Source: Verrucomicrobiia bacterium
GTDB lineage: Bacteria > Verrucomicrobiota > Verrucomicrobiia > Opitutales > Opitutaceae
DNA: 64,000 nt
Assembly: GCA_011525695.1 (NCBI GenBank)
Contig: WYBX01000112.1
Coordinates: 124,001-188,000 of the forward strand
Reading direction: 5' to 3'
Of this stretch, positions 1 through 9,801 are shown in pieces; the stretch's first letter is position 1, and each line of letters opens with the position of its first letter. The notes under the pieces are model-generated. The model worked only from the letters and a program-made list of their open reading frames with translations. It was not told where the DNA came from and ran no database searches. The translations under genes were made by a program, and so were the position numbers.

Positions 1-79
1 TAAGTGACGAAAGAGAAAAGCGCGGCAGAGCCCTCAGATGCGCGCTTGGGACGCTGGAAAAGCAGACTGTAGGAACAAT

Positions 80-123
80 GAGAGAAAAGGCAAAGGACAG
101 GCCGCTGCAGGCGCGGCCTGTCC
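80..123 (-). terminator. Hairpin downstream of rplL (terminator or attenuator)
   Basis: An 11-bp perfect inverted repeat (arms 95-105 and 113-123, 7-nt loop) is followed, in the minus-strand sense, by a T-rich stretch. A second GC-rich hairpin with a one-base bulge lies at 193-219. No gene is seen in 1-285. In many bacteria rpoB follows rplL, and a partial terminator between them adjusts ribosomal protein versus RNA polymerase output. Here rpoB would lie outside the window, so attenuator and full terminator cannot be told apart. Confidence 0.5.
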
Positions 124-285
124 CGATGAAATCGGAGGATGTGCGAGCAGGATCGCCAATGCCATTAGCAGGTCACCACGCAGAGCGGGAAGGACCCGCC
201 GGAACGGTCCGGCGGGGTCGGGCAAGAATCTGCAACCTGCTGCATGTGTGCCGCCCGCGGAAGCGGGCCGTGGTGACCGGTGGGT

Positions 286-669
286 TTACTTCAGCTCGAC
301 CTTGGCGCCAGCCGCCTCGAGCTTCTTCTTGAGCTCCTCGGCTTCGGCCTTCGGAGCGTTCTCCTTGACGTTCTTGGGGGCGCCTTCGACGAGATCCTTG
401 GCCTCCTTGAGCCCGAGACCGGTGATGGCCCGGACCTCCTTGATGACGCCGATCTTGTTCGCGCCGGCCTCCTTGAGGACGACGGTGAACTCGGTCTGCG
501 CCTCGGCGGCGGGAGCCGCGGCAGCGGCGGCGGGAGCGGCGGCGACCGCGACCGGAGCGGCGGCGGAAACGCCCCACTTGGTCTCGAGGTCCTTGACGAG
601 CCCGGCGATTTCGAGAACCGACTGGCTGGACAGCCACTCGATGACTTGGTCTTTCGTGATGTTGCTCAT
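286..669 (-). CDS. rplL: 50S ribosomal protein L7/L12
   Basis: 127-residue stalk protein of the large ribosomal subunit that recruits translation GTPases such as EF-Tu and EF-G. The N-terminal dimerisation helices (about 1-33) are followed by an Ala/Pro-rich flexible hinge (about 36-57) and the conserved globular C-terminal domain starting TEFTVVLKEAG. Length is normal for the family. A GGAG ribosome binding site sits about 8 bases before the ATG. It is last of the visible rplKAJL genes. The 192-bp gap to rplJ holds a small 12-bp palindrome at 718-729 and nothing else I can name. Confidence 0.98.
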   Translation of the reverse strand: MSNITKDQVIEWLSSQSVLEIAGLVKDLETKWGVSAAAPVAVAAAPAAAAAAPAAEAQTEFTVVLKEAGANKIGVIKEVRAITGLGLKEAKDLVEGAPKNVKENAPKAEAEELKKKLEAAGAKVELK

Positions 670-861
670 GATAATCTCCTGATCCGGGCTAGCGGCGGCA
701 GACAGCCGGCCGTTTAAGAGACGTGTCTCCTAGCACGAAACGTTGGATGTTTTGGCTTTCAGGGGCGCTCCCCAATTCGGGGGTCGCCATTGAAAAATTG
801 GTGGATGACGGGTGTGGGTGGCGGGATGCGGAAGGAAAGACGGACCGATGCCCGGGAAGTT

Positions 862-1380
862 TTACTTTCCCTCGGCGGCACGGACCTTGGCCTGGAGCAC
901 GCTGACCAGACCGCTCGGCGCCGCATTGAGGACGCGGACGAACATGCTCGCCGGCTGGTTGAGGAGCCCGAGGAGCTGCCCGCGGAGGGCGTCCATCGAA
1001 GGCAGATCGGCCAGGGCGTCGAGTTCGCTCGCGGTCAGGAGCTTGCTGTTGAGCACGCCCGACTTGATCTCGAGCTTCTTCTTGTCCTTGAAAAAGTCCT
1101 TCAGGACCTTGGCGACGCCCGGGGAATTCTTCCCGCCCACGATGATGGCGGTGGGACCGGTCAGCGCGCTGTCGAATGCCGGCAGCCCCAGCGTCTTGGC
1201 CGCAACGCGCAGCGAGCTGTTCTTGACGACGTGATACTCCGCCTTCTCGGCCGCCAGCCGCTTCCGCAGATCGGCCGTATCGGCGACGGAAACGCCGGTG
1301 AAGTTGGCGAGGATGACGTAGTCGCTCTTCTTGAGGTGAGTCTCGACCTCGGAAATCAGGTATTGTTTTTCGGCTCTCAT
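862..1380 (-). CDS. rplJ: 50S ribosomal protein L10
   Basis: 172-residue L10, the base of the ribosomal stalk that carries the L7/L12 dimers. The N-terminus with the motif NFTGVSVADTADLRKRL and the central VVKNSSLRVAAK segment are typical. The C-terminal helix that binds L7/L12 follows. The gene starts 10 bases after the rplA stop and its Shine-Dalgarno (GGAG) overlaps the end of rplA. There is therefore no room for the long L10 autoregulatory leader found in Escherichia coli. Confidence 0.97.
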   Translation of the reverse strand: MRAEKQYLISEVETHLKKSDYVILANFTGVSVADTADLRKRLAAEKAEYHVVKNSSLRVAAKTLGLPAFDSALTGPTAIIVGGKNSPGVAKVLKDFFKDKKKLEIKSGVLNSKLLTASELDALADLPSMDALRGQLLGLLNQPASMFVRVLNAAPSGLVSVLQAKVRAAEGK

Positions 1381-1390
1381 GGTCGGCTCC

Positions 1391-2089
1391 TCAGTATTTG
1401 CTGAATTCGGTGGACGCGATTTTGACGCTCGGGCTCATGCTGGAGGAAAGCGTCACGCTCCGGATGAACGTGCTGCCCTTGAACGTGGCCGGCTTCGCCT
1501 TGCCGACCGCCTCGAGCACCGTCGCGGCATTCTCCAGGATCTGCGCCGGCGTGAACGAACGCTTGCCAACGCCAATCCCGATGTTGGCCGTCTTGTCCAT
1601 CTTGAACTCCACCCGGCCGGCCTTCACGGCCTTGATGCCGCCGGCGACGTCGTCGGTCACCGTGCCCGCCTTCGGGTTGGGCATCAGACCCTTTGGGCCG
1701 AGCACCCGGGCCAGCGTGCGGACCTGCTTCATGGCCTCGGTGGTCGCAATCGCGACATCGAAGTCCAGCCAGCCCCCGTTGATTTTCTGCATCATGTCCT
1801 GCAGCCCGGCAAAGTCCGCGCCGGCGGCGAGCGCCTTTTCCGCGTCGTCGGTGAAGACGAGCACCCGGACCTTCTTGCCGGAACCGTTGGGCAGCGGCGT
1901 CGTGCCGCGCACGTTCTGCTCGCCCGACGTGGCGTCCACGCCGAGCCGGAAGGACAGTTCGACCGTCTCGTCGAACTTGGTCTTGGGAAACTTCGCGAGG
2001 ACTTCGACCGCATCTTTCAGCGGGTATTCCTTCGTGAGATCAGCGGCCTTGAGGGCGCTTTGATATCTTTTGCTGTGCTTTTTGGCCAT
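1391..2089 (-). CDS. rplA: 50S ribosomal protein L1
   Basis: 232 residues starting at MAKKHSKRYQ. A start 7 codons upstream is possible, but an AAGGAG site lies 8 bases before the chosen ATG, and the shorter form begins like known L1 proteins. L1 forms the mobile L1 stalk near the E site and in many bacteria represses its own rplKA messenger. The conserved segment around GPKGLMPNPKAGTV is present. It lies between rplK (66-bp gap) and rplJ (10-bp gap) in the usual order. Confidence 0.97.
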   Translation of the reverse strand: MAKKHSKRYQSALKAADLTKEYPLKDAVEVLAKFPKTKFDETVELSFRLGVDATSGEQNVRGTTPLPNGSGKKVRVLVFTDDAEKALAAGADFAGLQDMMQKINGGWLDFDVAIATTEAMKQVRTLARVLGPKGLMPNPKAGTVTDDVAGGIKAVKAGRVEFKMDKTANIGIGVGKRSFTPAQILENAATVLEAVGKAKPATFKGSTFIRSVTLSSSMSPSVKIASTEFSKY

Positions 2090-2155
2090 GGATGTCTCCT
2101 TGCGGTGCAAACGCGCCGGGTGGCGCTCCCGCGATGAGGGTGGATGAACTGAAAA

Positions 2156-2581
2156 TCAGTCGACGACCTCGATGCCCATGTTGCGGGCGGTGCCGGCGAT
2201 GACCTTGATGCCGGCCTCGGGCGTGGTCGCGTTGAGGTCGGCCTTCTTCAGATTATAGATCTCGAGCAGCTGCTTGGTTGTGACCTTGCCCACCTTGTCC
2301 TGGTTGGGACGGCCCGAACCGCTGGCGATGTTGGCCGCCTTCTTCAGCAGCACCGACGCCGGCGGCGACTTCAGGATGAAGGTGAAGCTCTTGTCGGTGA
2401 AGACGGTGATCACCACCGGCAGGATCATGCCGTTCTGGTCCTTCGTCCGGGCATTGAATTCCTTGCAGAATGCCATGATGTTGACGCCCTGGGCGCCGAG
2501 CGCGGGGCCGACCGGCGGCGCCGGATTGGCCGCGCCGGCCGGTAGCTGGAGGCGGATGTAACCTTGGATCTTCTTTGCCAT
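2156..2581 (-). CDS. rplK: 50S ribosomal protein L11
   Basis: 141 residues, the standard length. L11 binds 23S rRNA at the GTPase-associated centre and is needed for stringent-response activation by RelA. The N-terminal proline-rich motif PAPPVGPALGAQGVNI and the C-terminal rRNA-binding domain ending GTARNMGIEV are clear. It follows nusG by 57 bases in the conserved secE-nusG-rplK-rplA order. Confidence 0.98.
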   Translation of the reverse strand: MAKKIQGYIRLQLPAGAANPAPPVGPALGAQGVNIMAFCKEFNARTKDQNGMILPVVITVFTDKSFTFILKSPPASVLLKKAANIASGSGRPNQDKVGKVTTKQLLEIYNLKKADLNATTPEAGIKVIAGTARNMGIEVVD

Positions 2582-2638
2582 GGGAGCGAGTGGTGTTGGT
2601 TCTTAAAATTCGGATGCGATTGCCGGCGAAGCCTCGCT

Positions 2639-3217
2639 TCACTCGGTCAGCCGCTGGACCTGCCAGTATTCGAGCTCCACCGGCGTGAACCGGCCGAAGA
2701 TCGAGACCGAGACCTTGAGTTTGCCCCGATCCGGATCGATCTCGTCGATCCGGCCGGTGAGCGACGCGAAGGCACCGTCGGTGATCTTCACCTCCTCGCC
2801 CACGGCGTACTGCACCTTCGGGACCTCCTTGCCGCTGGCGGCCTCGATTCGGGCGTGGATTTCGTCGATTTCACTCTGGCGCAACGCCGCCGGGCGGTCG
2901 CCGCCGACGAAGCCGATGACGCCCGTCGTCTCCTTCACGAAGTACCAGGGCTTGTTGATCAGCTTGCCGTCCTCGTCGTACAGCTTGGCCTGGATGAACA
3001 CATAGCCCGGATACAGCTTCCGGACCTTGGTCGACTTCTTGCCGCCCTTGACCTCCGAGACGACCTCGGTGGGCAGCAGGATCTCGAAGATGTACTCGTC
3101 GAGCTCCTCCGCCTTCTTGAATTTCTCAATGTACATCTTCACCTTGTTCTCCTGGCCGGAGAGTGTGTGAAGGGCGAACCATTGGGCGCCGGGCGGCGCG
3201 GAGGTTTGGGCGGACAT
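2639..3217 (-). CDS. nusG: Transcription termination/antitermination factor NusG
   Basis: 192 residues. The N-terminal NGN domain (about 10-125), with WFALHTLSGQENKV and the PGYVFIQ strand, binds RNA polymerase. The C-terminal KOW domain (about 138-190) contacts Rho or ribosomal protein S10. The gene sits 11 bases after secE, as in most bacteria. Nothing unusual is seen. Confidence 0.97.
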   Translation of the reverse strand: MSAQTSAPPGAQWFALHTLSGQENKVKMYIEKFKKAEELDEYIFEILLPTEVVSEVKGGKKSTKVRKLYPGYVFIQAKLYDEDGKLINKPWYFVKETTGVIGFVGGDRPAALRQSEIDEIHARIEAASGKEVPKVQYAVGEEVKITDGAFASLTGRIDEIDPDRGKLKVSVSIFGRFTPVELEYWQVQRLTE

Positions 3218-3228
3218 GGCGGAAGGCG

Positions 3229-3432
3229 TCAGTTCACCAGATCGGTGAAGAGGATCACGACCTGGGTGAGCGAGAAGTCGCTGATGGCGGTGAACAACCC
3301 GACGATGGCGGCGGCAATGATCACGACGATGGTCGAGTCGCGCAGCTCGGATCGGGTCGGCCAGGTGGCCTTCTGGAGCTCACCGACCATTTCCCCGAGG
3401 AAGATGCGAGTGCTGCGAAACGGATTTTTCAT
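3229..3432 (-). CDS. secE: Preprotein translocase subunit SecE
   Basis: 67 residues from MKNPFRSTRIF. A longer reading would run into the tRNA-Trp gene and is rejected. It is a minimal SecE with one amphipathic segment (GEMVGELQKATWPTRSEL, with the conserved WPTR) and one membrane helix (about 34-56). SecE clamps SecY in the translocon. No strong ribosome binding site is visible before this ATG, which lies only 9 bases from the 3' CCA of tRNA-Trp. Translation may therefore depend on processing of the tRNA from the shared transcript. Confidence 0.93.
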   Translation of the reverse strand: MKNPFRSTRIFLGEMVGELQKATWPTRSELRDSTIVVIIAAAIVGLFTAISDFSLTQVVILFTDLVN

Positions 3433-3441
3433 GCTGGAAGA

Positions 3442-3517
3442 TGGCAGGGGCGGAGGGACTCGAACCCCCAACCGACGGTTTTGGAGACCGCTACTCTACC
3501 AATTGAGCTACACCCCT
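3442..3517 (-). tRNA. tRNA-Trp (anticodon CCA)
   Basis: Read on the minus strand, the acceptor AGGGGTG pairs with CGCCCCT, the anticodon loop is CTCCAAA (anticodon CCA), the T arm carries GGTTCGAGT, and CCA is encoded at 3442-3444. It lies between tuf and secE, a common position for tRNA-Trp. Confidence 0.97.
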
Positions 3518-3596
3518 GTATGTGGTCCTTTAGACGACGCAGCCGAGGCCCCGTCTGCAGGACCTCGGCGGTCGGCGTAAACCGGTTGGATAAAAC

Positions 3597-4787
<1,191 letters not shown>

Positions 4788-4869
4788 GGGAAACGAATGT
4801 TTGGGTGATGATGAAATTTGACCTCTGGTTTAGCGTCGTAGAAGCCTGAACCGACGTATCTTCTAACAC

Positions 4870-4945
4870 TGGAGCCCAGAAACGGATTTGAACCGTCGAC
4901 CTCCCCCTTACCAAGGGGGTGCTCTGCCAACTGAGCTATCTGGGC
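4870..4945 (-). tRNA. tRNA-Thr (anticodon GGT)
   Basis: On the minus strand the acceptor GCCCAGA pairs with TCTGGGC, the anticodon loop carries GGT, the T loop is GGTTCAAATCC, and CCA is encoded at 4870-4872. It heads the tuf-secE-nusG-rpl transcription block, as thrT does in Escherichia coli. Confidence 0.97.
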
Positions 4946-5039
4946 AGACTAAGGGAGTGCCAAAAAACGAAAAGAGCCGGTGAAAGTGCGGCCGCCAAAG
5001 AGCACCGTCAACAGCAAATTGGCACGTTTTCCCAAAAAA

Positions 5040-5783
5040 CTAGGGGCCGATTGTGATCCGATAAAACCCCGGTCCCAACCGCTCGCCCAACCGGTATGTG
5101 TGCATGAGGTAATCCTGGAAATGCCGGTCGACTTCCTCGACCCGCGACCCCTCCGTCAGCCGCAAGGGACCGACCAGCCCGGCGGGGTCGACCAAGGCGA
5201 GGAATTGCGGCGGCTGCCAGAGCTTCTGCGTCGCGGGTGCCGCCTCCACCGGCAGCACCTCCGCCAGGACCCGCTCGCCGTTACCCGCCGCCACCACCTC
5301 CAGGAATCCGCCGCGTGGCGGCAGCGGCACGACTTCGCGTTTCTCCCTTCCAAATCCGGCCAGGGAGGAATCCGCCCCGTCCGCCAGCAGCGCATCCAGC
5401 GGCGTGGCCGTCCCCATCGGCGTCCCATTCAGCGCCACGACCGCCGGCAGCGCGGCGCCCAGCCGCAGCCCCGATTCCGGGAAACTCAGCCGGGTGGGCT
5501 CGACGTCAAAGACCCCCCGGCCGGGCTCCGGCCGCGGTACATCCTTCAACTTGGCATTCAGCTCGGTGGGGAGAAACAGGGGCGCCAGATCGTGAATCCG
5601 GGTCGCCTCGCGCAAGGCCGCATTGCTGTCCCTCACGTCCGCGACGGCCAGCCCGGCGGCCGGCTCCGGTGGTTGAAGGGTGGTTGGCGGCGGAACGCGA
5701 AAGAGCAGCAGCAGCAGCGAAACCACCCCCACCGCTCCTGCAGCAGCAGCCAGCCAGCGTGTCCTTCCTCCCATCGCGTTCAT
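5040..5783 (-). CDS. TonB-like energy transducer protein
   Basis: 247 residues with one N-terminal membrane helix (about 9-28, leucine-rich) and a long, presumably periplasmic, region. The last 60 residues (ending FQDYLMHTYRLGERLGPGFYRITI) could fold like a TonB C-terminal domain, but no textbook TonB signature is present. Its ATG overlaps the stop of the ExbD gene by 4 bases, so it is translationally coupled to exbB/exbD. That position suggests it passes proton-motive energy from ExbB/ExbD to outer-membrane receptors. The function comes from context; the family itself is not firmly recognised. Confidence 0.6.
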   Translation of the reverse strand: MNAMGGRTRWLAAAAGAVGVVSLLLLLFRVPPPTTLQPPEPAAGLAVADVRDSNAALREATRIHDLAPLFLPTELNAKLKDVPRPEPGRGVFDVEPTRLSFPESGLRLGAALPAVVALNGTPMGTATPLDALLADGADSSLAGFGREKREVVPLPPRGGFLEVVAAGNGERVLAEVLPVEAAPATQKLWQPPQFLALVDPAGLVGPLRLTEGSRVEEVDRHFQDYLMHTYRLGERLGPGFYRITIGP

Positions 5784-6235
5784 CGGCCCGTCGCGCCCCG
5801 CGAACCCGGCGCCACCGGCTCCGCCGCCGCCAAGTGGGTCGTGAAGCCCGCCTCATGGGCCGCACTCACGATGTCCGTCACGATCGACATCGGCACGCCT
5901 TCGCTCGCCTGGATCTGCAGCGAAGGTTCCCGGACGGTCCGGGCCTGATCCGCCAGCCAGACCTTGAGCTGCGGCAGGTCGCGCAACCCGTCGCCGGCGA
6001 AAATCTGGCCGGCATTCACCACCCGCACATAATGCGTGGTGGCGCGAGCGCCCGCGCGGGCTCCCGCCATTTCCGGCAGCCGGAAGTCCACCCCCACCCC
6101 CGGCCCGAGCACGAACTGCGAGCCATGCAGGGTGAAGAGCAGCACGATCAGCCCGACGTTCACGAAAAACAGCGCATCGAACGAACGCGGTTCCGGCCGC
6201 AGCCGGGCTGCCAGATCCAGGGGTCGGGTGATCAT
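5780..6235 (-). CDS. exbD: ExbD/TolR-family biopolymer transport protein
   Basis: 151 residues: a short cytosolic N-terminus, one membrane helix (about 22-40, FFVNVGLIVLLFTLHGSQF) and a periplasmic domain with the ExbD pattern LPEMAG and a later helix-strand region. ExbD/TolR partners ExbB/TolQ in a proton-driven motor. The conserved helix Asp is not obvious: the segment begins RSFDALFFVNV, so D20 is the candidate. It overlaps exbB upstream and the TonB-like gene downstream by 4 bases each. Confidence 0.85.
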   Translation of the reverse strand: MITRPLDLAARLRPEPRSFDALFFVNVGLIVLLFTLHGSQFVLGPGVGVDFRLPEMAGARAGARATTHYVRVVNAGQIFAGDGLRDLPQLKVWLADQARTVREPSLQIQASEGVPMSIVTDIVSAAHEAGFTTHLAAAEPVAPGSRGATGR

Positions 6236-6897
6236 GCCGTTTCGCGGGTCGCCGACGGCTGACCGGGATGCACACCCCGGTATTCGGTCAGCAGGTATTT
6301 CATGATTTCATTCCCGGACCACTCCACGTCGCGCACGATGGCACGCACGCGGCCGCTGAGGAAGTGATAGGCCAGGTGGGCCGGAATCGCCAGCATGAGG
6401 CTGCCTGCGGTCGAGAGCAGCGCCTGCCACATTCCGGCCGACAGCACGCTGGCCGTCGCATAATCGCCTCCCTGCTCGAATTCCGAGAACACGGTGACCA
6501 TGCCGAGCAACGTGCCCAGGAGCCCGACCAGCGGGGCCACCTGCGCGATCGCCGCGATCGAGCCGAGCCGCCGCTCCAGCGCCGGCAACTCGACCACCGC
6601 CGCCTCCTGCACATGGAAACGCATCGCCTCGCCCGTGTCATCCGCATGCAGCAGCGCGGCCTTGACCACCGCGGCCACCGGCCCCGGCGTCTCCTCGCAG
6701 ACCGTCAGCGCCTCCACCAGCCGGCGTTTGGCCAGGATGTTCTTGATCCCGTCGAGGAAGGACTTGGCCCGGATCTGCCCGCGGTGGAGGTACAGCGTGC
6801 GTTCGATGAAGAGCATCAGCCCGATGAGGGCGAGCGCCAGCAGCACCCAGATCATGGGCCCGCCGCGGGCGAAAAGAGCGTAGTGAAAGCCAGCCAT
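6232..6897 (-). CDS. exbB: MotA/TolQ/ExbB proton channel family protein
   Basis: 221 residues with three membrane segments: about 12-33, then two after residue 110 (IAAIAQVAPLVGLLGTLLGMV and WQALLSTAGSLMLAIPAHLA). The APLVGLLGTLLGM motif is the family hallmark. The protein forms the pentameric proton channel that works with ExbD. It lies 81 bases after the TPR gene and is coupled to exbD, giving the operon TPR-exbB-exbD-tonB-like. Confidence 0.93.
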   Translation of the reverse strand: MAGFHYALFARGGPMIWVLLALALIGLMLFIERTLYLHRGQIRAKSFLDGIKNILAKRRLVEALTVCEETPGPVAAVVKAALLHADDTGEAMRFHVQEAAVVELPALERRLGSIAAIAQVAPLVGLLGTLLGMVTVFSEFEQGGDYATASVLSAGMWQALLSTAGSLMLAIPAHLAYHFLSGRVRAIVRDVEWSGNEIMKYLLTEYRGVHPGQPSATRETA

Positions 6898-6978
6898 GGG
6901 AAAATCAGCCGTCTCCCGCCCGGGCCGCCTCGCCGGCAGCGGGTGGGTTCATCACCAAGGGAATAAACGCGGCGGTCT

Positions 6979-9681
6979 TCATTGGCCCACGGGTACGCCC
7001 AGCCGCTGCAGGCCCGCCCGGGCGAGCCCCTCGCCGTACCCGAGCTTCTTCTCGCGCAACACCGTGTACGCCGCCTTCGCCTCCTCGAGCTTCCCCTGCT
7101 GCTCGAGCAGTTCACCCAGGCTCAGCAGCGTCCGCGCCAGCCAGTACCGCCGCTTGGCGTCCGGCTCGATCACCCGGGTCTCATCGATCAGGAACGACTG
7201 CACGACGTCACGCCACCACACCCGCGCCGCCTCGTCCAGCCGGCCCCGCCGCGCCAGCAGCGCCCCCAGGTTGTAACCGGCCTCGACCCGCACATCCAGC
7301 GGCGCATCCACGCGGTCACGCAGTTCTCCGAACTTCGACTGCGCCACCTCCGCGTGCGCCGGATCCGAGGAGGACTGCGCGTTGTGGCACTCCGCCAGCG
7401 CCAGCTGCGCATACACTACGTCCGGCCGTTGCGGATACGTGTTGACGAGGTATTCGTAAGCCTGCTGGGCCTGGGGAAACTGGTTCAGCTTCCGGAACAG
7501 GTCGCCCTGCTTAAGCCGGGCCGCGAAAATCAGGTCGTGGCCCGCCGCCGCGGGATCCATCACCAGCTGCTCGATCCGCCGGTTCGCCTCCTGCAGCTGC
7601 CCGAGCTGCTCCGAGAGCCGGGCGAGTTCGAAGAGCGCAAAAGGCACCAGGTCGCTCTTCCGGCCGCCGGCCGAGTCGGTCAGCCCCGTCAGCCGCAGCT
7701 GCGCCTCGTGCAGCTTCCCCTGTGCCTCGTAATGCGCCGCCTCGATCAGGTAGGAATGCAGCGCCGCATCGGTCCCACCATACTCCGCCCGCAACCGCTG
7801 CAGCGTCTCCAGCGCCGCGGCCTCCCGCTCGAGCCCGAATTCCGCCCGGGCCCGCAGCAGGATCGCCGTGCTCGCGATCTGCGCCTTCAGCTCCGGCACG
7901 ACTTCGCCCAGCGTCCCCAGCAGCCGGTCGACCAGGGCGAGCGTCTGCGCGAATTGCCGGACATCGTACGCCAGCCGCGCCTGCAGCCACGCCATCCGTG
8001 CCCGCAGCTCCGGCTTCAGCCCCGCTGCCGCCGGCGTGGCGGTTTCCAGCAGCTGGTTCAGCCGGGCATACGCCTCGCCCGACTTGCCCTGGATCTGCAA
8101 CCCGCGCGCCAGGCTCCATTCCGCCTGCCAGCGGCTGTCCAGATCGAACGCCGCGTCCGCGGCCAGCTCGTCGATCAGCTTCGCGGCGCCGCCCGATCCG
8201 GATCGAATCTCCGCCAGCACCCATTGGTACATCAGATCCCCGGCATCGCGGCCTCCCAGATCCGCCGGCCGATCCCGCAGCACCGCGGCATAGGCATCCG
8301 CCGAGTTGCGATAGTAAACCCGGCCCGCCCCCGCGCTCATCTCCGTCCGCTCCGCCTGCATCCCGGCGCGGAACGAGGCCTCCGCCTCGAGCACGCCGAG
8401 GTTGAGCCGAGCCCGGCTGACCAGCGGGCCGCTGCCGGCCGCCGACGCCAGCGCCTCCCGGGCCTTCCGCGCGTTTTCCGCCGCCAGCAGATACCGCCGC
8501 TGTTCCCAGGCCGACTGGGTCAGCACGCCAAAAGCGTGCACCCGCAGCGGTGAACCGGGAAAATCCCGCACGAACGTGTTCGCATCATCTTCCGCCTGCG
8601 CAAAATTCTTCTCCCCCAGCGCGAGCTCCGCCCGGTAGAAGAGCAGGCTGTCCCGAATCGGATGCGCCGGCTGCGCGTTGATGAGCCCGTTCAACAGCGC
8701 CCGGAACTGCCCGCGCGCCGGCTCCGCCCCGGACGCCTCGGCCAGCAGGTGCAGCGCCTGGCGCTGCCGTTCGGGCTTGCTGCCACTCTGGAGCAGCTGC
8801 GTCAACGCCGCGCGGCCCACGGGGTTCTTCCCGCGATCGGCAATCAACCCCAGCAGCAGGTTGAACTCGTCGCGCCAGCCCCGCTCCTGCGGCGGCAAGC
8901 CCAGCAGCACCTCGCGCGCGAGGAACTCGGTGGCCTCCGCCGAGCGGCCGCGGAGGTTCAGCTTCACCGCATACTGCCGCGCGAATTCATAGCCCTGCGT
9001 CCGGCCCTGCCACTGCTCGTAATTCCTCCGGATCTGCTCGATCGGCTCGCCCCCGGAGTCGCCCATCAGCCGCAGCCGCACCTCCTCGCCCGCCAGCTGG
9101 AAACGCGCCCGGGCCAGCAGCGTCGGCGCCGCCTCCTCCGCCTTCCGATAAAGTTCGTTCGCCCGCCTGAAATCGCCGGCCTCCGCCGTGTCCCAAAGCG
9201 CCGCCTCCAGAAACCAGTACCACGGCAGTTCGTCCTCCGGCAGCCCCGCCGGATCGATCGCGTCGAACGAAGCCTGCGCCAGCGGACGTTTCCGCAGCTG
9301 GAGCGCAGCCAGCCCATTGCGCAGCTGCCACTCCGGCCCGTGCGGCTCGGGGATCGCCGCCAGCACCGGCTCCGCCTCGGCCGCGCGATTCGCATCCAGC
9401 AGCACCGTCGCCAGCGCGAGCGCCACGGAGCGGGCGTCCGCCCCCGGCGCGGCCAGCAGTTCACGGTAAATATCGGCCGCCTGCGAGAGCAGCCCGAGCT
9501 CATGCGCCCGCTCCGCCGCCTCGAGCTGCAGCGCCATCCCCTCGACCGGAGCCGTCGCTCGCTCCGCCAGCAACGGCGCCGGCGGCTGTGCGGCCGGCTG
9601 ACCGCGACCATTGCCGGCCGCCGCCACCGCCAGCAGCGCCGCCACTGCCCGACCGGTCCACCTGGATCGATTGCGCCTCAC
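6979..9681 (-). CDS. Large TPR-repeat periplasmic protein
   Basis: About 900 residues, from a GTG at 9681 that gives a signal peptide (VRRNRSRWTG, then an Ala/Leu-rich core ending before GQPAAQ). The open frame continues upstream, but only antisense to lemA, so that part is excluded. The body is a long series of tetratricopeptide-like helical pairs, for example HELGLLSQAADIYRELLAAP and NQFPQAQQAYEYLVNTYPQRPDV. Such repeats are protein-protein scaffolds. It leads the exbB-exbD-tonB-like operon, so it may organise the energised complex or its client. The exact start is uncertain because no strong ribosome binding site is visible. Confidence 0.75.
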   Translation of the reverse strand: MRRNRSRWTGRAVAALLAVAAAGNGRGQPAAQPPAPLLAERATAPVEGMALQLEAAERAHELGLLSQAADIYRELLAAPGADARSVALALATVLLDANRAAEAEPVLAAIPEPHGPEWQLRNGLAALQLRKRPLAQASFDAIDPAGLPEDELPWYWFLEAALWDTAEAGDFRRANELYRKAEEAAPTLLARARFQLAGEEVRLRLMGDSGGEPIEQIRRNYEQWQGRTQGYEFARQYAVKLNLRGRSAEATEFLAREVLLGLPPQERGWRDEFNLLLGLIADRGKNPVGRAALTQLLQSGSKPERQRQALHLLAEASGAEPARGQFRALLNGLINAQPAHPIRDSLLFYRAELALGEKNFAQAEDDANTFVRDFPGSPLRVHAFGVLTQSAWEQRRYLLAAENARKAREALASAAGSGPLVSRARLNLGVLEAEASFRAGMQAERTEMSAGAGRVYYRNSADAYAAVLRDRPADLGGRDAGDLMYQWVLAEIRSGSGGAAKLIDELAADAAFDLDSRWQAEWSLARGLQIQGKSGEAYARLNQLLETATPAAAGLKPELRARMAWLQARLAYDVRQFAQTLALVDRLLGTLGEVVPELKAQIASTAILLRARAEFGLEREAAALETLQRLRAEYGGTDAALHSYLIEAAHYEAQGKLHEAQLRLTGLTDSAGGRKSDLVPFALFELARLSEQLGQLQEANRRIEQLVMDPAAAGHDLIFAARLKQGDLFRKLNQFPQAQQAYEYLVNTYPQRPDVVYAQLALAECHNAQSSSDPAHAEVAQSKFGELRDRVDAPLDVRVEAGYNLGALLARRGRLDEAARVWWRDVVQSFLIDETRVIEPDAKRRYWLARTLLSLGELLEQQGKLEEAKAAYTVLREKKLGYGEGLARAGLQRLGVPVGQ

Positions 9682-9801
9682 AAGAGGGCTAGGTTGCGGG
9701 GCACCCTCGAAACAATCAATCGCCTTGTAAATAGTTCGGTCTCGCACGGCTGGACTGATGGCGACAGATTGCCGGCCGGTTTCGTTCCACCCCTTCAATC
9801 C

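Noticed and set aside
3540..3580. Hairpin after tuf as a terminator
   Set aside because: The six-base CCGAGG/CCTCGG arms have a long loop and no T-run on the minus strand, and the operon continues into tRNA-Trp and secE.
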